Of a stretch of DNA of 64,000 nt, positions 43,184 through 52,187 are shown one piece after another. The translations under genes and the position numbers were made by a program. Origin of the DNA: Pseudomonas taetrolens (lineage in GTDB: Bacteria; Pseudomonadota; Gammaproteobacteria; Pseudomonadales; Pseudomonadaceae); assembly GCF_900475285.1 (NCBI RefSeq), contig NZ_LS483370.1, positions 2,060,001-2,124,000 of the forward strand, written 5' to 3'. Below the pieces are notes generated by a model. It was given only the letters and a program-made list of their open reading frames with translations, was not told the DNA's origin and searched no databases. How positions within the stretch are numbered: position 1 is the first letter of the stretch; every line of letters begins with the position of its first letter.

Positions 43184-44368
43184 ATGAACACCCCCACTGC
43201 GACACCTAACGCAAATTGGCAACCGGTCATCGCCCTGGCGTTGGCCGCTTTTGTGTTCAATACCACTGAATTCGTCCCTGTCGGCCTGTTGACAGCCATT
43301 GGCGCCAGCTTTGATCTGCCGACATCGCGTGTCGGGCTGATGCTCACGCTTTATGCGTGGATCGTCTCGCTGGCCTCGCTGCCAATCATGCTGCTGACCC
43401 GTAACGTTGAGCGGCGCAAGCTGCTGCTGGTGCTGTTCGGCCTGTTTATCGTGAGCCACGCGCTGTCGAGCCTGGCAACCAACTTCGGCCTGTTGCTGCT
43501 GAGCAGGGTCGGGGTAGCGTTGTCCCATGCACTGTTCTGGTCCATTACGGCCTCGCTGGCGGTGCGTCTTGCACCACCGGGCAAACAGGTGCAAGCGCTT
43601 GGCCTGCTGGCAACCGGCACCTCGCTGGCGATGGTGCTGGGTGTGCCGCTTGGGCGCTTGCTGGGTGAGGCCATGGGCTGGCGTACCACCTTTCTGGTGA
43701 TTGGCGGCCTGGCCGCGTTACTGGTGTTATGGCTGACCAAGACCTTGCCATTGCTGCCAAGCCAGAACTCAGGCTCCCTCAGAAGCCTGCCCATCTTGTT
43801 CAAGCGCCCGGCGCTGGTGCTGATTTATGTGCTGACGGCTGCGGTAGTGACCGCGCAATTTACCGCCTACAGCTACATTGAGCCGTTTGTGCAAGGTGTC
43901 GCCGGCATGAGTGGCGGCGCTGTAACGCTGGTGCTGCTGTTGTTTGGCGGTGCGGGGATCATCGGTTCGCTGTGCTTCAGCTGGTTTCACAAATACAGCC
44001 CTCAGCGGTTTTTGCTGACCGCCGTGAGTCTGCTCACGCTGTGCCTGTTGCTGTTGTTGCCGGCGAGTGGTGCGATTGAATCCCTGGGTGTCCTGAGTGT
44101 GATCTGGGGCATGGCGATCATGGGCTTCGGGCTGGCCTTGCAGTCCCGGGTGCTGTCACTGGCACCGGATGCGACCGATGTGGCCATGGCGATGTTTTCG
44201 GGTATCTACAATATTGGCATCGGCGGCGGTGCACTGCTCGGGAGTTGGGTCGGTGGCCATTTCGGGTTTGCCTGGATTGGTCTGGCGGGGGGGCTGCTGG
44301 CAGGCCTGGCGCTGGCGTTCTACGGTTGGTCGGTGTACCTGCTTCGCCATTCCGGGCAGAACGCCTGA
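43184..44368 (+). CDS. sotB: Sugar efflux MFS transporter SotB
   Basis: 394 residues, 12 membrane segments. [79 protein letters not shown] and [13 protein letters not shown] correspond almost block by block to E. coli SotB (YdeA). It exports arabinose, lactose, IPTG and related compounds by proton antiport. It appears monocistronic, with a dyad upstream. Confidence 0.92.
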   Translation: MNTPTATPNANWQPVIALALAAFVFNTTEFVPVGLLTAIGASFDLPTSRVGLMLTLYAWIVSLASLPIMLLTRNVERRKLLLVLFGLFIVSHALSSLATNFGLLLLSRVGVALSHALFWSITASLAVRLAPPGKQVQALGLLATGTSLAMVLGVPLGRLLGEAMGWRTTFLVIGGLAALLVLWLTKTLPLLPSQNSGSLRSLPILFKRPALVLIYVLTAAVVTAQFTAYSYIEPFVQGVAGMSGGAVTLVLLLFGGAGIIGSLCFSWFHKYSPQRFLLTAVSLLTLCLLLLLPASGAIESLGVLSVIWGMAIMGFGLALQSRVLSLAPDATDVAMAMFSGIYNIGIGGGALLGSWVGGHFGFAWIGLAGGLLAGLALAFYGWSVYLLRHSGQNA

Positions 44369-44400
44369 TGCGCTGAAGCCGTGCGCCTGTTCGCAGGCGC

Positions 44401-45144
44401 TCAGTCGCGAAGAGTCTTGAAGCGCGGATCCTTGAGCCATTCCTGCAATTCGATTTCGGCCTGTTCCAGCGCGGTCCGGTTCAGCAGTTTGCGCAATAGC
44501 GCGACATTCACCGCTCTGGCGCGCAAGTTAAAGGCCGGGACGCTGTCGCCATCATCGCTGGGTTGGCGCACGCCGAGCTTCTCGTACAGCTGCTGCAGAC
44601 GGTTTTGTACACTGCGCAACGACAGGTTGCGTCGTCGGGCAATAACCCGATCCGTCAGGCCCAGGGCGATATCTTGCAGCACTTCGTACTCGGTATCGGT
44701 CAGGCCCAGCAACTGGTTCTGGCTTTTTTGCTGTACGCCGCGAACCTCGCGATCAATCACGCATTGCTGCTCGATGAACAGGCTGCGCAATGCAAGGCGT
44801 AGCCGGTCTTCGGAGGCGGTCTTGAGGATATAGCCGTAGGCCGCGCCCTCGGGAACAATGCGCGAAATCCCTCGAACATAGGCTTCGTCGGCGTAGTTGG
44901 ACCAGAACATGATCGAGGTGTGCGGGCGTTCGCGCCAGATCGACCGCGCGGCTTCGACCCCGGTGCGCCGGGGCATCTGCAGGTCCATGACCACCGAGGT
45001 GATGGCAAATTCCTGTGCCAGGCGTTCGCCCGCCAGCCCGTCCTCGGCTTCATACAGGCGCTCGCATTCGGGCAGCGCACCGTCGATAACCTCCTTGAAA
45101 AAAGCCCTGTGCACCGGGTCGTCTTCGATTAACAGGATTTCCAT
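44401..45144 (-). CDS. LuxR/NarL-type two-component response regulator
   Basis: 247 residues from the ATG at 45144 (the frame runs upstream into the kinase gene). Receiver domain with the acidic pocket Glu7-Asp8-Asp9 and phospho-acceptor Asp54 (VVMDLQMP), and Lys in YILKTASEDRL; the C-terminal HTH (LTDTEYEVLQDIALGLTDRVIARRRNLSLRSVQNRLQQLYEKLGV) lies at about 160-210. A tail of about 35 residues follows the HTH. It is 19 nt after the kinase gene and is its likely partner. Expected target: the divergent ABC importer operon at 46.8 kb. Confidence 0.9.
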   Translation of the reverse strand: MEILLIEDDPVHRAFFKEVIDGALPECERLYEAEDGLAGERLAQEFAITSVVMDLQMPRRTGVEAARSIWRERPHTSIMFWSNYADEAYVRGISRIVPEGAAYGYILKTASEDRLRLALRSLFIEQQCVIDREVRGVQQKSQNQLLGLTDTEYEVLQDIALGLTDRVIARRRNLSLRSVQNRLQQLYEKLGVRQPSDDGDSVPAFNLRARAVNVALLRKLLNRTALEQAEIELQEWLKDPRFKTLRD

Positions 45145-45163
45145 AGTGTTCTCCCTGAGAGTT

Positions 45164-46399
45164 TCAGGCCTGTGCCGGCAGCGGCAGGCTGACCTGCACG
45201 CAGGTACCTTTGCCGTGCGGCCCCTTGTCGATATTGACGTGTGCGCTGAGTAGCTGCGCACGGACTTGCATGTTCTTGAGCCCGCCGGTTTCAAGGCGAC
45301 TGGCGCTGTCCAGACCCACACCGTCGTCAATGATGGTCAGTTGCAAATGGCTGTCCGAGGCGGTGATCTCGACCGTGATGGCGAGCGGTGCGGCATGTTT
45401 GATGGCGTTGTTGACGGCCTCCTGAATGATTCGGAACAGGGCGATTTTTTGCGGTTCGGCCAGGGCGTTGGCCAGCCCGCCGGTGTTATCACGCAACTGG
45501 GTGCTGATTGCCAGCCCGCTGTTGCGAACGCTGCGCAGCAACAGGTCTTCCAGGCCTTCGACAAAACCGAACAACTGCAAGATCGTCGGTTTCACCGCAT
45601 CGATGATCAGCCGCAATTCCTGCATGCTTTCATGCAGGGCCTGGCCGATGGGCGCCAGCTCGGTGGCCGGCACCGCGTCGAGCGACTGCAGGCGGCCGAT
45701 GCGTCGGTGCAGGCGGGTCATATCTGCCAGGGTCTGGTCGTGCAGGTCCATGCCGATCCTCTGACGTTCATTCTCCAGCTCTTCGGTGAGGCGCAGCACC
45801 CCCAGGCGCAGGCCTTCTTCGCGGGCCCGGATCTGTGCCTCGGCGATCGCCAGTTGCTTGGCCTGCTCGGTCTGGCGCAGGGCATACAGGTAGGAAGCCA
45901 GCAGGTCAGCCACATGTTGGGTGTGGCGCACGTCGTCCAGGGTGTAGTAATTGGCAGCGTGGCTGGAGCAACTGAGCGCGCCGATCACTTCCCCCCGTGC
46001 CCGCAGCGGCACATGCAGGCGACTGCGCAAGCGGGCGTCGAAGATCGGATGGTTGAGCGCGCCAGGGAACTGAAAGCGCTCATCGTTCATGGCGTCATCG
46101 CTGAGCAGGTACGGCGCTTCGCCCAGCAGCACCGTGCGGATCGGGCTGCGTGCGATGGCCAGCGGGTGGAACGCAAAATCGCTCCAGGACGTGTGCAGGC
46201 CTGTCTCGTAAGCGGACAGGTGACTGTCGTCATCCAGCAGCAGGCTGACGTCGAGGTGATCATGGGGCAGGATAAAGCGGATCTCCTCGGACACCGCCTC
46301 GATCATCGACTGGAAGTCCAGGCGTCCGGCGAGCGCACGGGAAATCCCGAGAAAATGGTGCAGCACGTGTTCAGCGGCGATGGGGACTCTTTGCACCAT
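45164..46399 (-). CDS. GAF-domain sensor histidine kinase (NarX/DegS type)
   Basis: About 411 residues from the ATG at 46399. It has no membrane segments, so it is cytoplasmic. The GAF domain spans roughly 20-175 (FQSMIEAVSEEIRFILPHDHLDVSLL...YYTLDDVRHTQHVADLLASYL), a coiled linker runs 175-210, the HisKA_3 dimerisation helix carries phospho-acceptor His220 (GMDLHDQTLADM), and the ATPase domain shows EAVNNAIKHA and DDGVGLD plus GLKNMQVRAQLL. It senses a soluble ligand through GAF and phosphorylates the response regulator encoded 19 nt downstream. Divergent from a sugar ABC operon. Confidence 0.9.
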   Translation of the reverse strand: MVQRVPIAAEHVLHHFLGISRALAGRLDFQSMIEAVSEEIRFILPHDHLDVSLLLDDDSHLSAYETGLHTSWSDFAFHPLAIARSPIRTVLLGEAPYLLSDDAMNDERFQFPGALNHPIFDARLRSRLHVPLRARGEVIGALSCSSHAANYYTLDDVRHTQHVADLLASYLYALRQTEQAKQLAIAEAQIRAREEGLRLGVLRLTEELENERQRIGMDLHDQTLADMTRLHRRIGRLQSLDAVPATELAPIGQALHESMQELRLIIDAVKPTILQLFGFVEGLEDLLLRSVRNSGLAISTQLRDNTGGLANALAEPQKIALFRIIQEAVNNAIKHAAPLAITVEITASDSHLQLTIIDDGVGLDSASRLETGGLKNMQVRAQLLSAHVNIDKGPHGKGTCVQVSLPLPAQA

Positions 46400-46781
46400 G
46401 ACTGGAGATCCGTAGTGAGGCACGAGGCCGGAGTATGCCCCGGCCGGCTGCACAGCAGTCGTTGAACGTCGCGACGGGGGATCCTGCAGCCGCTGCCGAA
46501 GGCTGCGACAAGGGCTGCAGGCCCTTCAACCAGACAACCCACCGCAGCCTGCAGCAATGCCTGCAAAAATGCACGAACCGTCATCGTCGCCACCGAATGT
46601 CTGCAGATGTGCGCGTTTCTTTTGCGGGATCCCGCAGTTTATTTGCGCGTAAAGAGTATCAAGTGTGCAGTAACGCTCCAGACATGGGCCGGGTGCTCAG
46701 ATCAGACTGGAGGCGTTCAGTTTCAGGTACGACCGAATCAATCGGCGACCGAATGCCCACAATAATAAAAAGGGTCTTGTC
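46400..46781. other. 382-bp divergent intergenic region with REP-like hairpin and direct repeats
   Basis: GCAGCC-N9-GGCTGC (46486-46506) and nearby GGGCTGCAGGCCC resemble a degenerate Pseudomonas REP element (GCTGCCGAAGGCTGCG core). CGACCGAAT occurs as a direct repeat at 46730-46738 and 46746-46754, 16 bp apart and 28 nt before the binding-protein start, a possible response-regulator site. No gene was recognised. Confidence 0.45.
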
Positions 46782-47804
46782 ATGGAACGTTTCACGCTTC
46801 GTCGCGCCTTGTTGTCTACTGCATTACTGCTGACGCCCTTCATGTCTGTTCAGGCCGATACGGCCGACAAAACCATCGCGCTGTCAAACAATTACGCCGG
46901 TAACTCGTGGCGTCAGAGCATGCTCACCAGTTGGCAGCAAACCACCGATCAGGCGGTCAAGGACGGGGTGATTGCCTCGGCGGATTCCTTTACCACCGGG
47001 GAAAACCAGGCCACCGAGCAAGCGGCCCAGATCCAGAACCTGATCCTTCAGGGTTACAACGCTATCGTGATTGACGCGGCCTCGCCGACGGCCTTGAACG
47101 GTGCGGTGAAGCAGGCCTGTGATGCCGGGATTATCGTGGTGTCCTTTGACGGGGTGGTGACGGAGCCCTGTGCCTACCGGATTTCCATGGACTTCAAGCA
47201 AAGCGGCCTGGACGGCATGGCGTATCTGGCCAAGCGCTTCCCGGAAGGGGCCAATGTATTGCAGGTCCGGGGCCTGGCCGGAGTCTCGGTGGACGAGATG
47301 ATCCATGCCGGGGTGATGGCCGGCGCCAGTCAGTACCCGCAGCTGAAAATCGTCGGCTCGGTCAATGGCAACTGGTCCCAGACCGCTGCGCAGAAAGCCG
47401 TGGCCGGGATCCTGCCGAGCCTGCCGAAAATCGATGCAGTGGTGACCCAGGGCGATGACGGGTATGGCGTGGCCCAGGCGTTCACGGCCGCTGGGCGACC
47501 TCTGCCGGTGATCATCTTCGGTAACCGGGAGGAAGAGTTGTCTTGGTGGAAAAAACAGAAAGACAGCAACGGTTATGAGTCGTTCTCGATCTCCAGTGCG
47601 CCGAGTATCTCCAGCCTGGCCTTCTGGGTCGCCCAGCAGTTGCTGGACGGCAAGCAGTTGCCCCATGACCTGTTGTCGCCCGCCATCAGCGTGACTCAGG
47701 ACACCCTCGAAGCTTCGCTCGCCGGGGTGGAGAAGGGCGGCATTGTCAGCCATGTCTACAGCGTCAACGACGTGGCCGAGCTTAAAAGCCCTTCACCTCA
47801 ATAA
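46782..47804 (+). CDS. Sugar ABC transporter periplasmic binding protein (RbsB family)
   Basis: 340 residues with signal peptide MERFTLRRALLSTALLLTPF...VQA. The fold marks are TIALSNNYAGNSWRQSMLTSW, GYNAIVIDAASPTALNGAVKQACDAGIIVVSFDGVV, LDGMAYLAKRFPEGANVLQVRG and DAVVTQGDDGYGVAQAF. It is first in the rightward operon binding protein-ATPase-permease-permease-lactonase, with AAAGGG before its ATG. The ligand is unknown; SMP-30 at the end suggests a sugar oxidised to a lactone. Confidence 0.9.
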   Translation: MERFTLRRALLSTALLLTPFMSVQADTADKTIALSNNYAGNSWRQSMLTSWQQTTDQAVKDGVIASADSFTTGENQATEQAAQIQNLILQGYNAIVIDAASPTALNGAVKQACDAGIIVVSFDGVVTEPCAYRISMDFKQSGLDGMAYLAKRFPEGANVLQVRGLAGVSVDEMIHAGVMAGASQYPQLKIVGSVNGNWSQTAAQKAVAGILPSLPKIDAVVTQGDDGYGVAQAFTAAGRPLPVIIFGNREEELSWWKKQKDSNGYESFSISSAPSISSLAFWVAQQLLDGKQLPHDLLSPAISVTQDTLEASLAGVEKGGIVSHVYSVNDVAELKSPSPQ

Positions 47805-47828
47805 GCCCGGTCGTTCGAGGAACGCGTA

Positions 47829-49283
47829 ATGACAGAGACTCACGTACCGCTGGTGGACCTCAAGGGGGTCGGCAAGCGTTTTGGCGCCGTGCGCGCATTG
47901 AATGATGTAAACCTGGGATTCAGGGCGGGTGAGTGCCTGGGCCTGATTGGCCATAACGGTGCGGGCAAGTCGACCCTGATGCATATTCTGGCGGGCACTT
48001 TGCGTGCCGATGAGGGCGCCTTGATGATGGCCGGCGTGGATGTACGCAGTGGCTATTCGGTGCAAGTGGCGCGCCAGCACGGGATCCGTTGCGTGTTCCA
48101 GGAGCTGTCGCTGTGCCCTAACCTGAGCGTGGCGGAGAATACCCGCCTGATGTGCCCCAGGCTGCGTGGCTTTGGCTGGAGACGCAAAGCCGGAGCGCTG
48201 ATTGGGGCGAGCCTGGAGACTATCTTTCCAGGGCACGGTATCAGCCCTGGTGACGTGATTGCCGACCTGCCGATTGGTCAGCGGCAGATGGTGGAAATCG
48301 CCCGGGCCTTTACCTGTGTCGACGAACACCTGGCGTTGGTGATTCTCGACGAACCGACTTCGTCCCTGGATGCGCGGGTCGCCGAGCAACTGTTGCGCCA
48401 CGTGCGGCGTTACGTCGAGAGTGGCGGCTGCGTGGTGCTGATCAGTCACATCCTTGGCGAAATGCTCGCAACCTGCGACCGGATCGCGGTGATGAGTGAC
48501 GGCTGTGTGGTCGACGTGCGTGCCGCGAGTGCGTTTACCCATGCTTCTCTGGTCGAATCGATGGGCACCGTGGCGAAGCCCCACGACAATGCTCATGTCT
48601 TCACCTCAAAACGCAGCGCACAGACGCCAGTGGTGGATCAACGACCTGCCCGACAACAAAACAGCGCTACTGTCGCGGCGTATCCGGGGGAGATTGTCGG
48701 GCTGGCCGGGCTGGCCGGGCAGGGGCAAAGCCAGTTGTTGGTGCAACTTTTGCGCGAGCGCATCGCCCGGGGCAAGCGTGTGGCCCTGGTGGCCGGAGAC
48801 CGGCAGACCGACGGGGTTTTCAACCTGTGGTCCATCGCCGAGAACATCACCATCAGCTCATTGGCGGCGCTAAGGCGCGGTGCCCTGATCGATCCGCAGG
48901 CGGAGCAGGCAATGGCCGCTGAATGGCAACAGCGCATGGGGATACGCACGCCGGACATGAACAACCCGATTCTGTCGCTTTCCGGTGGCAATCAGCAAAA
49001 AGCCCTGTTTGCCCGCGCGCTGGCCTGTGACAGTGACCTGATTCTGATGGACGATCCGATGCGCGGGGTGGATGTAGGGACCAAGCGCGAGGTCTACGCG
49101 ATCATCAAGGAAGAGGCCGCTCGCGGGCGGACGTTCATCTGGTACACCACTGAACTTGAAGAACTGGATCACTGTGATCACATTTACGTGTTCCGCAACG
49201 GGCAGGCTGTGGCCGACATGCCGCGGGACGAACTGAGCGAAGCGCAAGTGCTGCGCAGCTCCTTTCAGGAGGAGGTGGCATGA
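47829..49283 (+). CDS. Sugar ABC transporter ATP-binding protein (RbsA/MglA type, two ATPase domains)
   Basis: 484 residues. NBD1: Walker [10 protein letters not shown], signature replaced by [12 protein letters not shown], Walker [15 protein letters not shown]2: degenerate P-loop [10 protein letters not shown], intact signature [15 protein letters not shown] and Walker [15 protein letters not shown], where the usual DEP reads DDP. This asymmetry is normal for RbsA-type proteins except for the Asp in place of the catalytic Glu. It is 24 nt after the binding protein and overlaps the first permease by 4 nt. Confidence 0.92.
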   Translation: MTETHVPLVDLKGVGKRFGAVRALNDVNLGFRAGECLGLIGHNGAGKSTLMHILAGTLRADEGALMMAGVDVRSGYSVQVARQHGIRCVFQELSLCPNLSVAENTRLMCPRLRGFGWRRKAGALIGASLETIFPGHGISPGDVIADLPIGQRQMVEIARAFTCVDEHLALVILDEPTSSLDARVAEQLLRHVRRYVESGGCVVLISHILGEMLATCDRIAVMSDGCVVDVRAASAFTHASLVESMGTVAKPHDNAHVFTSKRSAQTPVVDQRPARQQNSATVAAYPGEIVGLAGLAGQGQSQLLVQLLRERIARGKRVALVAGDRQTDGVFNLWSIAENITISSLAALRRGALIDPQAEQAMAAEWQQRMGIRTPDMNNPILSLSGGNQQKALFARALACDSDLILMDDPMRGVDVGTKREVYAIIKEEAARGRTFIWYTTELEELDHCDHIYVFRNGQAVADMPRDELSEAQVLRSSFQEEVA

Positions 49284-50284
49284 ACGCGCCTCAACCCATG
49301 ACCTTGAAAAAAATACCCGCCACAGGTTTTACGCCTGCAGGTACAGGCACGTTCAATCGTGCACGTTTGCTGCGCAGCGCTTTACCGGCCCTGTCGCTGA
49401 TCGTGCTGTTGGCCACGATCTTTATCATGCAGCCACGGGCCATGAGCTACATGGGCATGAACCTGATGCTCAATCTGGCGGTACCGATCGCGCTGGCCAC
49501 CATTGCGCAGATGCTGATCATTACCGTGAATGATCTGGACCTGTCCCTGGGCAGCTTTATCAGTTTTGTCGCCTGCGTGGCCGCCACGTTGCTCAACGAG
49601 CATCCGCTGTTGGGGTGTCTGGCCCTGATCGGGTGCATTGCTGTCTACGCGTTGCTGGGGGCACTGATCCATATCCGCCAGTTGCCGGCGATCGTGGTGA
49701 CGCTGGGCATGTCGTTTATCTGGATCGGTGGCGCAGTGTTGTTGCTGCCAGCTCCCGGTGGCAGTGCGCCGCAATGGTTGCAGGCGCTGGTCAAGATCAA
49801 GACGCCGCTGCTGCCGTTTGCCATTGTGGTCTGTGTGGGACTGGCAGTGGCGGTGCATCTGTTTTTGATGCGTTCGCGGCTGGGTGTGGTGTTGCGCGGT
49901 GCCGGGGGCAATCCGCTGGCGATCGCCAAGGCCGGTTGGTCGTTGCTGAAAATAAAGGTCACGCTGTATGCGCTGGCCGGCAGTTTCGGGGTGCTTTCGG
50001 GCCTGTTCCTGGTGGGCCTGACGACCTCGGCGGATGCCAACATGGCTTTGCGCTACACCTTGCTGTCGATTGCCGGCGTGATCTTGGGTGGCGGTGAATT
50101 CACCAGCGGGCGGGTATCGCCTATCGGTGCGGTGCTGGGGGCGTTGACCCTGGTGCTGGCGGGCTCACTGCTGTCGTTTATCCGTATTTCCCCCGACTGG
50201 CAGATCGGCGCCCAGGGCGCGATTCTGATCCTGGTGCTGGCCCTGCGCACTGCCGTCAACCGTCTTGAGGTCCGCCCGGCATGA
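49280..50284 (+). CDS. Sugar ABC transporter permease (RbsC family)
   Basis: 334 residues, about nine membrane helices. [46 protein letters not shown] is the family's signature region, and [41 protein letters not shown] is the EAA-like cytoplasmic loop. It forms a heterodimeric channel with the permease that follows, which it overlaps by 4 nt (50281-50284). Confidence 0.92.
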   Translation: MNAPQPMTLKKIPATGFTPAGTGTFNRARLLRSALPALSLIVLLATIFIMQPRAMSYMGMNLMLNLAVPIALATIAQMLIITVNDLDLSLGSFISFVACVAATLLNEHPLLGCLALIGCIAVYALLGALIHIRQLPAIVVTLGMSFIWIGGAVLLLPAPGGSAPQWLQALVKIKTPLLPFAIVVCVGLAVAVHLFLMRSRLGVVLRGAGGNPLAIAKAGWSLLKIKVTLYALAGSFGVLSGLFLVGLTTSADANMALRYTLLSIAGVILGGGEFTSGRVSPIGAVLGALTLVLAGSLLSFIRISPDWQIGAQGAILILVLALRTAVNRLEVRPA

Positions 50285-51243
50285 ACCTTTCCACGTATGT
50301 ATCGACTCTGCGCAGCAAACCCTGGTTGTGGTCATTTTTGGCCGCGTTGCTGGTGTGGCTCGCCACCCTGACGTTCACTCGAGGCGAGGGCGCTGGCGCC
50401 CTGACCTCAGGCGCGCTGTCGTTCTCGGCTTTTTTCGTGATCGTCGGCGTGGGGCAGATGTTCGTCATCACCACCGGGCCCGGCAACATCGATCTGTCGA
50501 TTCCGGCCAATATCGCCTTGAGCGGCGCGGTGGGGATGAAGCTGATGGACGGGCAGGACGGCCTGATCGCTCTGGGTGTCGCCGGGGTACTGGGCCTGGG
50601 AGTTCTGATCGGTTGCGCCAACTACGCGCTGATCCGGGTGCTGCGGATCCCGCCGATTATCGCCACGTTGTCGGCCAGCTTTCTGCTGCAATCGATGGCG
50701 ATTGCCTATGGCCGCAGCGTGCGCATTGCCCCGCCGGAGTGGTTCTACCAGTTCTCTACCGGACATATCGCAGGCATTCCTTATCTGGCTCTGGCCGTTG
50801 GCTTGCTCACGGTGGTGGCCGGCTATGTGTTGAGCCGCACGCTTTATGGGCGCTGGACCCTGGCGCTGGGGCAGAACATGCGTGCTGCCGAGCTGGCCGG
50901 GGTGCGGGTGGAGCGGGTGCGCTGTGCCACCTACGTCTTGAGTGCCGTATTCGCCAGCGTCTGCGGCGTGTTGCTCGCCGGTTTTTCCGGTGGCGCGTCC
51001 CTCAGCATGGGTGATGAGTACTTGCTGGCTTCCATCGCTGTGGTGGTGATTGGCGGCACGTCGGTGGCCGGCGGGTTTTCCAATGTCCCCGGTCTGTGGG
51101 GGGCGGCACTGTTTCTGTATTTGCTGGTGAGCATGCTCAACACCTTTGGCGCGAGCGCCGGTGTGCGGCTGATTCTGACCGGTGTGATTATTATCGCGGT
51201 GATTGCCGCCGTTAGCGGGCGCAAGACATTGCGCAGTCTTTAA
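50281..51243 (+). CDS. Sugar ABC transporter permease (RbsC family), second subunit
   Basis: 320 residues. FFVIVGVGQMFVITTGPGNIDLSIPANIALSGAVGMKLM and LGQNMRAAELAGVRVERVRCATYVLSAVFASVCGVLLAG are the matching helices and coupling loop. Two distinct RbsC-type permeases in one importer are typical of xylose- and inositol-type or YtfT/YjfF-type systems. Confidence 0.92.
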   Translation: MNLSTYVSTLRSKPWLWSFLAALLVWLATLTFTRGEGAGALTSGALSFSAFFVIVGVGQMFVITTGPGNIDLSIPANIALSGAVGMKLMDGQDGLIALGVAGVLGLGVLIGCANYALIRVLRIPPIIATLSASFLLQSMAIAYGRSVRIAPPEWFYQFSTGHIAGIPYLALAVGLLTVVAGYVLSRTLYGRWTLALGQNMRAAELAGVRVERVRCATYVLSAVFASVCGVLLAGFSGGASLSMGDEYLLASIAVVVIGGTSVAGGFSNVPGLWGAALFLYLLVSMLNTFGASAGVRLILTGVIIIAVIAAVSGRKTLRSL

Positions 51244-51257
51244 GCAAGGACCCTTCC

Positions 51258-52169
51258 ATGAATGACGATATTTACCAGTTCATCGACAAGCGCTTTCGCA
51301 GCCTGACCCTGCCGAACACCCAGCTGGAGCGGCTTTACGATCAATGCCGGTGGGCTGAGGGCCCGGTCTGGTTCAACGACGGCGGCTACCTGCTGTGGAG
51401 CGATATCCCCAACCAGCGCATTCTGCGCTGGACTCCGGAGCAGGGCGTGTCGGTGTTTCGCCCGGCGTCGAATTTTGCCAATGGCAACACCCGGGACCTG
51501 CAAGGACGGCTGGTGACCTGTGAGCACGGCACGCGCAGCGTCACCCGTACCGAACCGGACGGCAGCATCACCGTGCTGGCCGACCGGTTCGAAGGCAAAC
51601 GGCTCAATTCGCCCAACGATGTGGTCGTTCACCGGGATGGCGGCATCTGGTTCACCGACCCGACCTACGGCATTCTCAGTGATTACGAAGGCTACCAGGC
51701 CGAGCCGGAGCAGAGCGGGCGCAATGTGTTTCGCATCGACCCTTACACCGGTGAACTCGCCTGTGTGGCCGACGACTTTGAACAGCCCAATGGCCTGGCC
51801 TTCTCCCCGGATGGCCAAACCCTCTACGTGGCTGACTCCGCGCGCTCCCATGACCCGGAGGCCGCCCACCACATTCGCGCCCTTCAGGTGATCGACAACT
51901 GCCGATTGGGTGCGTCGACGATCCTGGCCCAGATAGAGCCCGGCATCCCCGATGGCTTGCGAGTCGATGTTCAGGGCAATATCTGGACCAGCGCCGGAGA
52001 CGGTATTCAGTGCTTCGATTCCAGCGGTGTGCTGTTGGGTAAAATCCGCCTCCCTGAAAAGGTGGCCAATCTTACGTTTGGCGGGCCACGGCGCAACCGG
52101 CTGTTCATCACGGCCAATACGTCGCTGTACATGATTCATGTGGCTGTTGCGGGTGCGCAGTTGCCTTGA
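51258..52169 (+). CDS. SMP-30/gluconolactonase/LRE family protein
   Basis: 303 residues, six-bladed beta-propeller. Metal-site residues appear as AEGPVWF (Glu34), LNSPNDVVV, QPNGLAFSPDG and IPDGLRVD. These enzymes hydrolyse sugar lactones with a divalent cation. It closes the ABC operon 14 nt after the second permease, suggesting the imported sugar is oxidised to a lactone that this enzyme opens. The dehydrogenase for that step is not in the operon; the SDR at 33.4 kb or the MocA-type enzyme at 12.5 kb could serve. Confidence 0.9.
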   Translation: MNDDIYQFIDKRFRSLTLPNTQLERLYDQCRWAEGPVWFNDGGYLLWSDIPNQRILRWTPEQGVSVFRPASNFANGNTRDLQGRLVTCEHGTRSVTRTEPDGSITVLADRFEGKRLNSPNDVVVHRDGGIWFTDPTYGILSDYEGYQAEPEQSGRNVFRIDPYTGELACVADDFEQPNGLAFSPDGQTLYVADSARSHDPEAAHHIRALQVIDNCRLGASTILAQIEPGIPDGLRVDVQGNIWTSAGDGIQCFDSSGVLLGKIRLPEKVANLTFGGPRRNRLFITANTSLYMIHVAVAGAQLP

Positions 52170-52187
52170 GCACATTGAACAGGGAGG

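Noticed and set aside
46480..46530. CRISPR-like or IS-end repeats in the kinase/importer gap.
   Set aside because: Only single short dyads of REP type are seen; no regularly spaced identical repeats and no transposase.
47829..49283. Degenerate signature in NBD1 and P-loop in NBD2 taken as signs of a pseudogene.
   Set aside because: This asymmetry is characteristic of RbsA/MglA-type ATPases, and the gene is intact and translationally coupled.
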